A stretch of 64,000 nt of DNA. Origin: Brevibacterium sp. W7.2. GTDB lineage: Bacteria; Actinomycetota; Actinomycetes; Actinomycetales; Brevibacteriaceae. Shown here piece by piece: positions 53,879 through 64,000 of this stretch. The position numbers and the translations under genes are program-made. Under the pieces are notes generated by a model. That model did no database searches. It was given only the letters and a program-made list of their open reading frames with translations, and was not told the origin of the DNA. Positions within the stretch are counted from its first letter, which is position 1; each line of letters starts with the position of its first letter. The DNA is taken from the NCBI RefSeq assembly GCF_018137945.1, contig NZ_CP073089.1, forward strand, positions 1,426,001 to 1,490,000, in the 5' to 3' direction.

Positions 53879-54530
53879 TGCCGCACCGAAGCCACCCACG
53901 ATCACGCATGGACAACTCGCTCAGGGCCTCCTCGGCGATATCGGGTCCGACGAGTTCTTCGAAGGGCTCGATTTCACCGACCTCGACCTCGCCGAGGCGG
54001 ATGCCAAGGGCGCGACGTTCCTCGACTCCGCGCTCACCCGGGTGACGTTCGGCGGGTCGGACGGGCACGCCGACCTCACGGGCGTCCGGCTATCCGGGGT
54101 GCGGCTCACAGACTCCCGCGCGGACACTCTGATGATGCCGCGGGCGAACCTCGTCCACACGGAGGTCTCCGGATGCCGGATCGGTGCCGGCGTCTGCTAC
54201 GACAGCGTATGGGAGAAAGTCGTCATCGACAACTGCCGGATCTCCTACCTCAACCTGCGTTCGGCGAAGCTCACCGATGTCGAGTTCCGCGGCTGCGCGA
54301 TCGACGAACTCGACCTCGACATGGCGACGGCCACCCGCGTCGCGTTCCCGGGCTCGACGGTCGGCAGCCTCCAGCTCGCCGGCTCGACGCTGCGCAGCGT
54401 CGACCTGCGGGGACTCGCCCCACACAGGATCACCGGCATCCAGGCGCTCCGCGGAGCGACGATCGACGACCAGCAGCTCATGGTCTTCGCCGAACTCTTC
54501 GCCCGCGAACTCGGCATCATCGTCGAGTGA
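53871..54530 (+). CDS. Pentapeptide-repeat-like protein
   Basis: A 219-aa protein whose residues about 30-185 follow an A(D/N)Lxx-like pentapeptide rhythm (DFTDLDLAEADAKGATFLDS; RLSGVRLTDSRAD), predicting a right-handed quadrilateral beta helix. Some members (Qnr, MfpA) mimic DNA and protect gyrase, but most have no known role, and repeat regularity here is moderate. ATG at 53871 in a leaderless promoter. A short frame-less spacer with a decamer copy at 54553-54562 follows. Confidence 0.8.
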   Translation: MTTAAPKPPTITHGQLAQGLLGDIGSDEFFEGLDFTDLDLAEADAKGATFLDSALTRVTFGGSDGHADLTGVRLSGVRLTDSRADTLMMPRANLVHTEVSGCRIGAGVCYDSVWEKVVIDNCRISYLNLRSAKLTDVEFRGCAIDELDLDMATATRVAFPGSTVGSLQLAGSTLRSVDLRGLAPHRITGIQALRGATIDDQQLMVFAELFARELGIIVE

Positions 54531-54631
54531 GCGGGCCCGCCGACGGATCAGCCGCCTCGGCGACGGACATCGACACCCCGGAGCCCACGGCCACGCAGAG
54601 CCCCAAGCTCACGCGGTTCATGCGCCGGTGA

Positions 54632-56269
54632 TCACCGGTTCTGCAGCTCCTCGGTGAGCACCCGCTGGTTCTCCGAGTAGTCGATGGGGATCACGATGAG
54701 TTGGACGCCGCCCTCCTCGAACGCCGTCTCGAGCGCCCCCTGGAGGTCATCGACGTCGTCGAGGCGACGCCCCTTCGCCCCATACGACTCGGCGTACGTG
54801 ACGAAGTCGGGGTTGCCGAACTGCAGTCCGAAGTCCGGGAACCCGTCGACGGCCTGCTTCCACTGGATCATCCCGTAGCCGCTGTCCTCGAGGATGAGGA
54901 CGACGAGATCGAGGCCGAGGCGCACCGCGGTCTCCATCTCCTGGCTGTTCATCATGAACCCGCCGTCGCCGGCGACCGCCATGACCCGGCACTCGGGATG
55001 CGTGAGCTTCGCGGCGATCGCCGAGGGCAGCCCGGCCCCCATCGTCGCCAGCGCATTGTCGAGCAGCAGAGTGTTCGCCCTGGTGGTGCGGTAGTTTCGG
55101 GCGAACCAGATCTTGTACATCCCGTTGTCAAGCGCCACGATGCCGTCGACGGGCATGATGGCGCGGACATCGTGGATGATCCGCTGCGGAGTGAACCGGT
55201 GCTCGGTCGAGCCCTCCTCGATCTTCGCGAGGATCCCCGAGCGCATCGGCAGCAGCGCCTGCGCATTGGGCACCTGACCCTCGAGCAGGTCGGCGAGCCG
55301 GTTGAGCGTGGGGCCGAGATCCCCGACGACCTCGAGCTGCGGGAAGTACACCTGTTCGACGACGGCGGCGCGGAAGTTGAGGTGGACGACGGTCGGTCCG
55401 TCCTCGTCCATCGTGAACGGCGGCTTCTCCGTCGTGTCGTGGCCGATGGTGACGATGACATCGGCGCTCTCGATCGCATCGTGGACGTAGTCGCGTTCGG
55501 TCAGCGCCGCCGTGCCCATGTAGAGCTCGCTCGACCCCGACACCGATCCCTTGCCCATCTGCGTCGTGAAGTAGGGGATCCCGACGCGGGGCACGAACTC
55601 GGCGAGGGGGAGTCGGCAGCCGGCGCGGGAGGCATCGGCGCCGAGCATGAGCAGGGGGCGCTCGGCTTCCCGGATGATCTTCGCGGCCGCTTCGAGCGAG
55701 GCGTCCGGGGCGACCGGCTGGATCATCCGGTGCGGTGGGATGAGCTCGTAGTTGTAGACCGGGGTGGCGGCGATGTCCTCGGGCAGCTCGAGGTGGACAG
55801 GCCCCGGACGTTCGTCCTGCGCGACCCGGAACGCCTCCCTGACCATGGTGGGGATCATCGTCGCCGAGGTGATCTGATGCGTCGACTTCGTCAGCGGGCC
55901 CATCGCGGCGACCGTGTTGACGATCTGGAAGCGCGCCTGCTCCGCGGTCCGGATGCCCTTCTGACCGGTGATCATGACGACGGGCATCCCGCCGAGGTTG
56001 GCGTACGCGGCCCCGGTCGCGAGGTTGAGTGCCCCCGGCCCGAGCGTCGTCAGACACACGCCCGGCATGCCGGTGAGTCGGCCGTAGGTCGCGGCCATGA
56101 AGGCGGCGGCCTGCTCATGACGCGTGATGATGAGTTCGATCGAGGACTCGCGCAGGGACTCGACGAAGTCGAGGTTCTCCTCCCCGGGGATCCCGAAGAT
56201 CCTCTCGACGCCTTCGTTCTCGAGCGCCTGGACCATGACATCGGAGGCTTTGACTGGATTCGTCGTCAT
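54632..56269 (-). CDS. Thiamine-diphosphate enzyme, acetolactate synthase-like
   Basis: A 545-aa protein with the three domains of the acetohydroxyacid synthase/pyruvate oxidase family. The catalytic glutamate is in RHEQAAAFMA at about residue 51. The ThDP motif GDGGFMMNSQEMETAVRLG begins at about residue 435. No small-subunit (ilvN) gene is adjacent, so a catabolic acetolactate synthase or another 2-oxoacid-using ThDP enzyme is more likely than the anabolic IlvB. Substrate is uncertain. It is divergent from pheS. Confidence 0.87.
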   Translation of the reverse strand: MTTNPVKASDVMVQALENEGVERIFGIPGEENLDFVESLRESSIELIITRHEQAAAFMAATYGRLTGMPGVCLTTLGPGALNLATGAAYANLGGMPVVMITGQKGIRTAEQARFQIVNTVAAMGPLTKSTHQITSATMIPTMVREAFRVAQDERPGPVHLELPEDIAATPVYNYELIPPHRMIQPVAPDASLEAAAKIIREAERPLLMLGADASRAGCRLPLAEFVPRVGIPYFTTQMGKGSVSGSSELYMGTAALTERDYVHDAIESADVIVTIGHDTTEKPPFTMDEDGPTVVHLNFRAAVVEQVYFPQLEVVGDLGPTLNRLADLLEGQVPNAQALLPMRSGILAKIEEGSTEHRFTPQRIIHDVRAIMPVDGIVALDNGMYKIWFARNYRTTRANTLLLDNALATMGAGLPSAIAAKLTHPECRVMAVAGDGGFMMNSQEMETAVRLGLDLVVLILEDSGYGMIQWKQAVDGFPDFGLQFGNPDFVTYAESYGAKGRRLDDVDDLQGALETAFEEGGVQLIVIPIDYSENQRVLTEELQNR

Positions 56270-56416
56270 GTCTCGACACTAGCGCGACTGGACCCGCAGA
56301 GCACGGGTGGGTGACGAATCGGACACGGAGGACCGCCTCGGCGTCGGAACGTGGTCAGCACCCGGACGCCGACCGTCGGGGGAGGGGGCGAAGGGATAGA
56401 CTGTTCTGCGGCATAG

Positions 56417-57481
<1,065 letters not shown>

Positions 57482-57484
57482 GAG

Positions 57485-60061
57485 ATGCGCGTCCCACTTT
57501 CCTGGCTGGCCGACTACGTCGACTACCCGGCCGACACTGATGCCCACGCCCTCGCCGCGGAGTTCGCCGCGATCGGGCTCGAAGAGGAGGACTACTTCGG
57601 CGCCGAGGTGACTGGCCCCCTCGTCGTCGGTCGTGTCCTCGACCTCGTCAAAGAGGAGCACAAGAACGGCAAGACCGTGAACTGGTGCCGGGTCGACGTC
57701 GGCCCCGAGCACAACGAGGCCACCGATGATCCGAAGGACCCGCAGCCCGGCGAGGAGCGTCCGAGCCGCGGCATCATCTGCGGTGCCCACAACTTCGTGC
57801 CCGGCGACCTCGTCGTCGTCAGCCTGCCCGGCGTCGTCCTCCCCGGTGACTTCCGGATCGCGGCTCGCAAGACCTACGGTCACACCTCGGACGGGATGAT
57901 CTGCTCGGCCGCCGAGCTCGGCCTCGGCGAGGATCACGACGGCATCATCGTGCTCACCGACCTCGGGCTGACCGGCGAACCGGGCGACGACGCGATCGGC
58001 CTCCTCGGCCTCGACGATGTCACCCTCGACGTCAACGTCACCCCCGACCGCGGGTACCAGCTGTCGATGCGCGGCATCGCCAGGGAGTACGCGCAGATGA
58101 AGGGGCAGTCGTTCACCGACATCGGCAGCCCCGAGGTCGCCGCGGTCAGCGCCCCCACCGCTGACGGCTTCCCTGTCGCCATCGACGACGCCCGTCCCAT
58201 CGACGGCGTGCCCGGATCCGATGTCTTCACCGCCCTGCAGGTCACGGGCATCGACCCGACGAAGACGACGCCGTACTGGATGCGCCGGCGCCTCATCGAG
58301 GCGGGCATGCGCCCGATCAGCCTCGTCGTCGACATCACGAACTACGTCATGCTCGAACTCGGGCAGCCCCTCCACGCGTACGACACCGCGCTGCTGGGCG
58401 AGGAGATCGTCGTCCGGCGCGCCGAGGCGGGGGAGAAGTTCACGACGCTCGATGACGTCGAGCGCACCCTCGATGCCGAAGATCTTCTCATCACCGATCG
58501 CAGCGCCGACGGTTCGTCGAAGATCATCGGCCTCGCCGGGGTCATGGGCGGCGCGGCCGTTGAGGTGAATGACGCGACGACCGACGTCGTCATCGAGGCC
58601 GCCCACTTCGACCCGATCTCGATCGCCCGGACCTCGCGGCGGCACAAGCTCTCCTCCGAGGCCTCGCGTCGCTTCGAACGCGGCGTCGACCCGCGGCTGG
58701 GACCGGTGGCGGCCCGGCGCTGCGCCGACCTCCTCGTCGAGCTCGCCGGGGGCACGCTCAGCGCCGCGACGACGCAGATCGGCGAGGCACCGGAACCGAC
58801 CGTCATCGACCTCGCCGTCGACCGGGTCTCCTCCGTCGTCGGCGTCGACTACTCCGCCGCCGAGGCGATCTCCCTGCTCGAGGGCATCGGCGCCGGTGTC
58901 GAGGACCGCGGCGACGGGGTGCTGCGGGTGACCGTGCCGAGCTGGCGTTCGGACATCACCGCCGACATCGACCTCGTCGAGGAGGTCGCGCGCACCGGCG
59001 GCTACGACCGGATTCCCTCGGTTCAGCCGGCCGCACGTGCCGGTGCGGGACTCACTGACGCCCAGCGGGCACGCCGCCGGATCTCCAATCTGCTCACCGC
59101 GGACGGGTTCACGGAGGTGCTCAGCTACCCGTTCACCTCGGCGAAGCGCGATGACGAGATGCGGCTCGAGGGCGACGATCCCCGGCGCCTGCACATCCGG
59201 TTGGCCAACCCGATGTCCGAGGACCTGCCGCTGCTGCGCACCACCCTGCTCTCGACGCTGCTCGACGTCGCGACCCGCAACTTCGGTCGCGGGGCCAAGG
59301 ACGTCGCGCTCTTCGAAGCCGGACTCGTCTCCTCGGCAGCGGACCTGCCGACCACGCCGGGACCGCGCTACCTGCCCGGGTATCACCCGACGGCTGAGCA
59401 GCTCGAGGAGATCTACGCCTCCGTGCCGGCGCAGCCCTACCACTTTGCGGGCGTCGTCGCCGGACATGCGGAGTTCCCCGGAGTGTGGGGCAAGGGCCGG
59501 CGGGCCGACGCCGCCGATGTCATCGACATCGTCCGCCGGATCGCCGCGGTCAGCGGTGACGAGGTCAGCGTCGAGGCCGAACGCGGCGCCCCCTGGCATC
59601 CGGGGCGGGCCGCGAAGTTCACGCTCGCCGATGGCGGCGTGCTCGGATACGCCGGTGAGCTCCACCCGAAGGTCATCGAGAACCTCGGCCTGCCGGCACG
59701 CACCGTCGCCTTCGAGATCGACCTCGATGCGCTGCTGGCGCAGGCGGACCTGCGGACGTGGGACGGCGCGCTCTCGACCTACCCGGTGTCCCGGCAGGAC
59801 GTCGCGCTCGTCGTCGATGCCGACCTGCCCGCACAGACCCTGGCGGCGACGCTGACCGAAGGGGCCGGCGACGACCTCGAGGCGCTCGAGATCTTCGACC
59901 TCTACACCGGTGACCAGCTGCCCGAGGGCAAGAAGTCGCTGGCGTTCCGGCTGACATTCCGGGCCCCGGATCGCACGCTCAAGGCCGATGAGGCCTCGGC
60001 GATGCGGGAGGCCGCGACGGTGCTCGCGACCGAGCGCCACGGTGCGCAGGTGCGCAGCTGA
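57485..60061 (+). CDS. pheT: Phenylalanine--tRNA ligase beta subunit
   Basis: An 858-aa beta subunit with all usual domains: an N-terminal tRNA-binding (EMAP) domain to about residue 200, the B3/B4 editing region at about residues 230-400, B5, a catalytic-like core, and the C-terminal FDX-ACB anticodon domain (about residues 765-858). It pairs with PheS as a heterotetramer. The first domain carries an insertion rich in charged residues (EERPSRG) relative to E. coli. Co-transcribed with pheS. Confidence 0.97.
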   Translation: MRVPLSWLADYVDYPADTDAHALAAEFAAIGLEEEDYFGAEVTGPLVVGRVLDLVKEEHKNGKTVNWCRVDVGPEHNEATDDPKDPQPGEERPSRGIICGAHNFVPGDLVVVSLPGVVLPGDFRIAARKTYGHTSDGMICSAAELGLGEDHDGIIVLTDLGLTGEPGDDAIGLLGLDDVTLDVNVTPDRGYQLSMRGIAREYAQMKGQSFTDIGSPEVAAVSAPTADGFPVAIDDARPIDGVPGSDVFTALQVTGIDPTKTTPYWMRRRLIEAGMRPISLVVDITNYVMLELGQPLHAYDTALLGEEIVVRRAEAGEKFTTLDDVERTLDAEDLLITDRSADGSSKIIGLAGVMGGAAVEVNDATTDVVIEAAHFDPISIARTSRRHKLSSEASRRFERGVDPRLGPVAARRCADLLVELAGGTLSAATTQIGEAPEPTVIDLAVDRVSSVVGVDYSAAEAISLLEGIGAGVEDRGDGVLRVTVPSWRSDITADIDLVEEVARTGGYDRIPSVQPAARAGAGLTDAQRARRRISNLLTADGFTEVLSYPFTSAKRDDEMRLEGDDPRRLHIRLANPMSEDLPLLRTTLLSTLLDVATRNFGRGAKDVALFEAGLVSSAADLPTTPGPRYLPGYHPTAEQLEEIYASVPAQPYHFAGVVAGHAEFPGVWGKGRRADAADVIDIVRRIAAVSGDEVSVEAERGAPWHPGRAAKFTLADGGVLGYAGELHPKVIENLGLPARTVAFEIDLDALLAQADLRTWDGALSTYPVSRQDVALVVDADLPAQTLAATLTEGAGDDLEALEIFDLYTGDQLPEGKKSLAFRLTFRAPDRTLKADEASAMREAATVLATERHGAQVRS

Positions 60062-60116
60062 CACGGTGCGCAGGTGATCCGTCTGATCACCAGTCGACGA
60101 GTGAGGAGACCGACCC

Positions 60117-60998
60117 ATGAGTGAGAACCTTCCGTACAGGACGAAGCTGCCCGGCCAGCAGGCCGGCGGCGCGGCCACCGCGGTGCCGAGTGAGACGATC
60201 GCGCTCATCACCGGGGGTGCCCGCGGCATCGGGCGTCACCTCTCCGAAGCGTTCGCGAAGGCCGGCTACCGCGTCGTCCTCACGGCCACCTCGGCGACGA
60301 AGGCCCGGGAGGCCGCGGCTGAAGTGGCGCTCGCCACCGGGGGAGAGGTCACTGGGTTCGGGCTCACGGTCGACGACGTCGACTCGGTCGCCGAGCTCAA
60401 GTCCCAGGTGACGAGCCTGGAGAAGGAGACCGGGCAGCGTCTGCAGGTGCTCATCAACAATGCCGGGCGGATCGAATCGACGGAAGGTCCGCTCTGGGAT
60501 GCCGATCCGCAGAGCCTGGCCGGCGTCGTCGGGGCGAACGTCCTCGGAGTCGCGCTCATGGTCAACGCGTTCGCCCCCGTGCTCATCGCCGCCGCCGAGG
60601 CGACCGGTCGGACGAGTGCGATCATCGACCTCAACTCGGGGTCCGGGGCGACGGGGACGCCGGCATATTCGGTGTACTCGGCGTCGAAGGCGTCGCTGTT
60701 CCGGATCGCCGATTCGGTCGTCCACTTCGGGCATGAGAAGGGTCTGCGGATCTTCGAGATGGCGCCCGGTGTTGTCGAGACGTCGATGACGAAGTCGATG
60801 CCCGTCCACGATCACCGCACCGCCGGTGACTGGACGACGCCGCAGCAGGTCACCGACCTCGCGTTGGCCCTGGCCTCGGGCTCGCTCGATGCGTTCACCG
60901 GCCGGTATGTCCGTGCCGGTGCCGATACAGAGCAGTCTCTCCTCGCCGAGGCGGCCAGCGGTCTCTCCGACTCGACCCGTCGCCTGGTTCTCGGGTGA
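60117..60998 (+). CDS. Short-chain dehydrogenase/reductase
   Basis: A 293-aa SDR oxidoreductase. The NAD(P) motif TGGARGIGR is at about residue 32, NNAG at about residue 117, and the catalytic Tyr-x3-Lys in YSVYSASKAS at about residue 183. The N-terminal 25 residues are an extension. Substrate unknown. GAGGAG precedes the ATG. The pabAB start follows after 1 base, so the two are probably co-expressed though their chemistry is unrelated. Confidence 0.88.
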   Translation: MSENLPYRTKLPGQQAGGAATAVPSETIALITGGARGIGRHLSEAFAKAGYRVVLTATSATKAREAAAEVALATGGEVTGFGLTVDDVDSVAELKSQVTSLEKETGQRLQVLINNAGRIESTEGPLWDADPQSLAGVVGANVLGVALMVNAFAPVLIAAAEATGRTSAIIDLNSGSGATGTPAYSVYSASKASLFRIADSVVHFGHEKGLRIFEMAPGVVETSMTKSMPVHDHRTAGDWTTPQQVTDLALALASGSLDAFTGRYVRAGADTEQSLLAEAASGLSDSTRRLVLG

Positions 60999-60999
60999 G

Positions 61000-63216
61000 A
61001 TGATCCGCACCCTCCTCATCGACAACGCGGACTCGTTCACGTACAACCTCTTCCATCTCCTCGCCGAGGTGAACGGCTGCGAGCCGGTCGTCGTGCCCAA
61101 CGAATGGGCCGAGTACTCGCTGGCCGTGCTTGAGGAATTCGACAATGTCGTCATCTCACCGGGGCCGGGGACGCCGGTCGAGCCGGCTGACTTCGGGATC
61201 TGTGCCGATGTCATTGCACATGCGGAGATTCCGGTGCTCGGCGTGTGCCTCGGGCATCAGGGAATTGCGTATGTTCACGGCGGAACGGTGGAGCACGCGC
61301 CGGAGCCGCGGCATGGGCGCGTGTCGGCGATTCAGCATCCGGGTACGGATTTGTTTGCTGGATTGCCGTCGCCGTTTGAGGCGGCGCGGTATCACTCGCT
61401 CGCGGTGACCGAGTTGCCGTCGAGCCTTGTGCCCACGGCATGGTCGGTTGACGGTGTGCTCATGGGGCTGGCGCACACGACGCGACCGCAGTGGGGTGTG
61501 CAGTTCCATCCTGAGTCGATCGTCACCGAGCACGCGGCTGACCTTTTGCGGAACTTCCGGAAATTGACTGAGCGATGGTGGGCGGAGCAGGTCTCGTCGC
61601 GAGGGGCCGGCGCTGCTTTACTTCGTTCTGTCGACGTGGCCCCGGGAGACCCGCTCACTCGTAATGAACCGGTCAATAGCGTCGCTGCCGATGTGACTCA
61701 TCCACGGCGACTCACCTTCAAGGTGCACGTGCGTAAGCTGCCTTTGACTGCATCGGCGTCTACCATTTTCAGCACTTTGTTCGCCGCCGAGCCCGAGGCA
61801 GTCTGGCTCGACGGCAACATGCCCGGTCATCCCGATTCGAAGTTCTCGATCATGGGCGCCCCGACAGGACCGTTGAGCCGGTCGGTGAGAGCAGATGTCC
61901 GCACGGGGACGCTCGAGGTGCGGTCGGGACGCGGCACTGAAACCATCGAATCGGGATTCTTCGCTTGGCTCAAGGACGACCTCGGCGCGGTCGACCTCAC
62001 CTACGCCGAGGACGACAGTGGTCTGCCGTTCGCGTTCCGACTCGGGTGGGTCGGGTATCTGGGCTACGAGCTCAAGGCTGAGGTCGGTTCGCCGCTCCAG
62101 CATGAGGCCGACACTCCGGACGCTCTCATGATGTTCCTCGATCGTGCCCTCGTCATCGACAACGAGACGAGCACGGTCTATCTGCTGGCGCTCAGCGGAG
62201 ACGGCGTGGATGGCAGCGAATGCGAAACGTGGTTCGATGAAGTAGCCGAGGCCATCGGCCCCTCGTCACTCGATGATGAATCAGTAACTGCTGCGAGATC
62301 AGCGGACGAACACGCCGACGTCGAGAAGCAGGCCGCTGCTACAGAAGGACACGAGCATCGAAGCGGCGCCGAGGAGGACTTCGCCGGCATGCCTGGACTT
62401 AGCGCCCGGCATTCGAAGGCGGAGTATCTCGCGCTCATCGCCGAGGCGCAGCGACTTATCAATGACGGGGAGACCTACGAGGTCTGTCTGACGAATATGC
62501 TCGAGACGCCGTGGACACGTGACTCGCTGGAGACGTACGTCGAACTGAGGCGGGACAATCCGACGCCGTACGGTGCGTTTCTGCGATCGCCCGAGGTGAG
62601 CGTACTGAGCACGTCGCCGGAGCGCTTCCTGCGGATTTCGGCAGGTGGCGAGGCGGAGTCGAAGCCGATCAAGGGGACTCGACCGCGGGGGAGCAGCCCT
62701 GAGGAGGACGAGGCTCTTAAGGATGATCTGCGATCGTCGGTCAAGGACCGCTCCGAGAATCTCATGATCGTCGATCTGGTCCGACACGATCTCGGCATCA
62801 CCGCCGAGCTGGGATCGGTCGAGGTGCCCAAGCTCTTCGACGTCGAAACCTATGCGACGGTTCATCAGCTGGTGTCAACGGTGCGCTCGCAGGTGGGCCG
62901 TGGAGCGACTGCTGTGGACTGCGTTCGAGCAGCATTCCCTCCAGGCTCCATGACGGGAGCCCCGAAGCATCGCACAATGTCGATCATCGACGATCTCGAA
63001 CGGGGTCCCAGGGGCGTCTACAGCGGAGCAATCGGTTTCTTCTCCCTCGACGGGGCAGTAGACCTCAGCGTCCTCATCCGCACTGGAGTAAACGCGTCAC
63101 ACAAGTTCAGTTATGGTGTCGGCGGTGCGATTGTTTCTCTTTCCGAGCCTCGCGAAGAATACCTGGAAGCCATCGTCAAAGTAGCCCCTGTTGTCCGAAT
63201 GCGTGCTCGCGGGTAG
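61000..63216 (+). CDS. pabAB: Aminodeoxychorismate synthase, fused PabA-PabB
   Basis: A 738-aa fusion of a glutamine amidotransferase (residues 1-190; catalytic Cys in GVCLGHQGI, His-Glu in FHPESI) and a chorismate-binding domain (about residues 260-738; KPIKGTRPRG and FPPGSMTGAPK motifs). It makes 4-amino-4-deoxychorismate for folate. Fusion is common in actinobacteria. From about 61200 on, third-position GC drops (many TTG, GTT, GCA and TTT codons), unlike pheT upstream. The start overlaps nothing but follows the SDR stop by 1 base. pabC is not seen in the window. Confidence 0.92.
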   Translation: MIRTLLIDNADSFTYNLFHLLAEVNGCEPVVVPNEWAEYSLAVLEEFDNVVISPGPGTPVEPADFGICADVIAHAEIPVLGVCLGHQGIAYVHGGTVEHAPEPRHGRVSAIQHPGTDLFAGLPSPFEAARYHSLAVTELPSSLVPTAWSVDGVLMGLAHTTRPQWGVQFHPESIVTEHAADLLRNFRKLTERWWAEQVSSRGAGAALLRSVDVAPGDPLTRNEPVNSVAADVTHPRRLTFKVHVRKLPLTASASTIFSTLFAAEPEAVWLDGNMPGHPDSKFSIMGAPTGPLSRSVRADVRTGTLEVRSGRGTETIESGFFAWLKDDLGAVDLTYAEDDSGLPFAFRLGWVGYLGYELKAEVGSPLQHEADTPDALMMFLDRALVIDNETSTVYLLALSGDGVDGSECETWFDEVAEAIGPSSLDDESVTAARSADEHADVEKQAAATEGHEHRSGAEEDFAGMPGLSARHSKAEYLALIAEAQRLINDGETYEVCLTNMLETPWTRDSLETYVELRRDNPTPYGAFLRSPEVSVLSTSPERFLRISAGGEAESKPIKGTRPRGSSPEEDEALKDDLRSSVKDRSENLMIVDLVRHDLGITAELGSVEVPKLFDVETYATVHQLVSTVRSQVGRGATAVDCVRAAFPPGSMTGAPKHRTMSIIDDLERGPRGVYSGAIGFFSLDGAVDLSVLIRTGVNASHKFSYGVGGAIVSLSEPREEYLEAIVKVAPVVRMRARG

Positions 63217-63465
63217 CCCGCGCCAAAACGCACCTTTCCTGAAGCCCGACCTGAGAGCCATCTAGCAAATATGGGCACGACTTCATAGACGCGAGATACT
63301 AACGATTCTGCTATCTTTCGTCTGACAAAGTCGGCCATCGCACGCTCTGCCGCCACGGCGTGTCGTATAGAACAAATGTACGAGAGATGCTGTAGGCTTC
63401 CGGCTGACGGGCGACGACCGTCGTGCTCGTCAGGTTGACCATGTTGGTGGGAAGGAGGTGAAAAC
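63217..63465 (+). other. AT-richer intergenic stretch before the DUF2188 gene
   Basis: This 249-base gap is clearly lower in GC than the rest of the window. It holds no gene, no tRNA and no confident promoter. It is likely the start of a horizontally acquired segment. Confidence 0.5.
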
Positions 63466-63702
63466 ATGAGCACTAACGGAAACTATGCGGTTGTTAAACG
63501 CGGCGATCAGTGGGCGGCGATCGGCCTCGGGAACTCGCGGGCATCTTCAGTCCACGACACTCAGTCCGATGCGTACATCGCGGCACGAGGATACTCCGCA
63601 AACAATGGAGGCGGTGAGGTTCAAATCCATGGTCTCGATGGCCGTATTAGGGATAAGAATACAATTCCTCCGGGAAATGATCCTCGTAATGTAAAGGGCT
63701 AA
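63466..63702 (+). CDS. DUF2188 domain protein
   Basis: A 78-aa protein of the DUF2188 family, with the hallmark DGRIRDKNT near the end and VVKRGDQWAAIGLGNSRAS at the start. Members are small and often associated with mobile or accessory DNA; function is unknown. It has the strongest Shine-Dalgarno in the window (AAGGAGGTGA, 5 bases before the ATG). Codon use is less GC-biased than neighbours. It lies 81 bases before an insertion sequence. Confidence 0.82.
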   Translation: MSTNGNYAVVKRGDQWAAIGLGNSRASSVHDTQSDAYIAARGYSANNGGGEVQIHGLDGRIRDKNTIPPGNDPRNVKG

Positions 63703-63710
63703 TGGTGCTA

Positions 63711-63757
63711 CCGTGTGTCGGGGTGGGGCAGGGGAAGGTGTTCGCCCCGACCCACGG
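63711..63757 (+). terminator. Terminator after the DUF2188 gene
   Basis: CCGTGtGTCGGGG pairs with CCCCGACcCACGG across a 21-base loop and is followed by ATCATTTATT. It lies 8 bases after the DUF2188 stop. Confidence 0.6.
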
Positions 63758-63782
63758 ATCATTTATTCGCTAGGTCTCTAAA

Positions 63783-64000
63783 GGGGCTCTTCGCAGCTGA
63801 GAGTGTAGTCGGGTTGGGCGCGTCGGTCGCTGGATAGGGGTCGAGGCCCTCCGAGGATGGAAGTTCTGACACTGCCCATCCTGAGGACCTCGACATGGAT
63901 CACGCTACCTTCGTTCGCCCTGACCTGACCACGTTCTGCCGTCTCGACGAGCTCGGCCTCGAGGCCGTCGGACAGCGGGTTGAGCCTGATCGTGCGGTGA
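63783..64000 (+). mobile_element. Left end of an ISL3-family insertion sequence, cut by the window edge
   Basis: A GGGGCTCTTCGCAGCTGAGA terminus resembles ISL3-type inverted ends, and the transposase frame begins 112 bases inside. The right end and any target duplication lie beyond the window. A hairpin formed by GTCGAGG-CCATCC-type arms (63840-63894) precedes the transposase start. Confidence 0.8.
63895..64000 (+). CDS. ISL3-family transposase, N-terminal fragment (runs off the window)
   Basis: The first 35 codons (MDHATFVRPDLTTFCRLDEL, then GLEAVGQRVEPDRAV) match the start of actinobacterial ISL3 transposases, which continue with a zinc-ribbon and a DDE domain. The frame is open at the window end. 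No Shine-Dalgarno of note; GAGGACC lies 6 bases upstream. Confidence 0.82.
   Translation, partial: MDHATFVRPDLTTFCRLDELGLEAVGQRVEPDRAV

Overview
This window is chromosomal DNA from a high-GC Actinomycetota, probably a Micrococcales species and most likely Brevibacterium or a close relative (inference from gene order and content; no 16S gene is present). Support comes from the strong GC bias at third codon positions, actinobacterial marker genes (ClgR-type regulator, DUF3046, PriA-type HisA, a LysM protein divergent from lexA) and the actinobacterial gene order dapA-rnj-ftsK-pgsA-cinA-clgR-recA-recX-miaB-miaA-dapF-hflX-lexA followed by his genes and infC-rpmI-rplT-pheST.

Layout. 0.1-5.1 kb: secreted or anchored zinc metallopeptidase, a flavin/FeS reductase with an overlapping TetR gene, and a GNAT-AAA+ fusion protein. 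5.2-7.8 kb: dapA and RNase J. 7.8-16.2 kb: an accessory block between rnj and ftsK (lactate permease, DUF899 protein, malate synthase, MFS exporter and ArsR-type regulator), bordered and interrupted by a hairpin-rich interspersed repeat of about 290 bp. 16.3-27.7 kb: the conserved housekeeping run from ftsK to dapF. 27.7-33.7 kb: a methyltransferase, hflX, a DinG-type helicase, a small membrane protein, a repeat-rich gap and lexA. 33.7-38.8 kb: an SOS-controlled LysM protein (SOS box at 33676), then hisC, hisB, a membrane protein, hisH, priA and an SseB-family gene. 38.9-49.6 kb: an accessory catabolic block (two M20 amidohydrolases, a metal-dependent amidohydrolase, PucR regulator, MHS-type symporter, AbgT-family transporter), then a frameshifted epimerase gene divergent from a TetR gene with paired operators. 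49.8-52.9 kb: DUF1844 gene, infC-rpmI-rplT with a leader terminator and an AUC start for infC, and a SpoU methyltransferase. 52.9-56.3 kb: repeat-rich gap, VOC protein, pentapeptide-repeat protein and a TPP enzyme. 56.4-63.2 kb: pheST, an SDR and a fused PabA-PabB. 63.2-64.0 kb: a compositionally different tail with a DUF2188 gene and the left end of an ISL3-family element cut by the window edge.

The main themes are DNA repair and the SOS response (recA, recX, lexA, LysM protein, SOS boxes), amino-acid biosynthesis (lysine, histidine) and translation. Between the conserved blocks sit accessory inserts whose edges carry repeats, the main evidence of plasticity. The most unusual signals are a highly iterated CGCCGAGGCG decamer in both coding and intergenic DNA, the paired-hairpin repeat family, the non-canonical infC start with its leader terminator, the GNAT-AAA+ fusion, and several clear paired operators.
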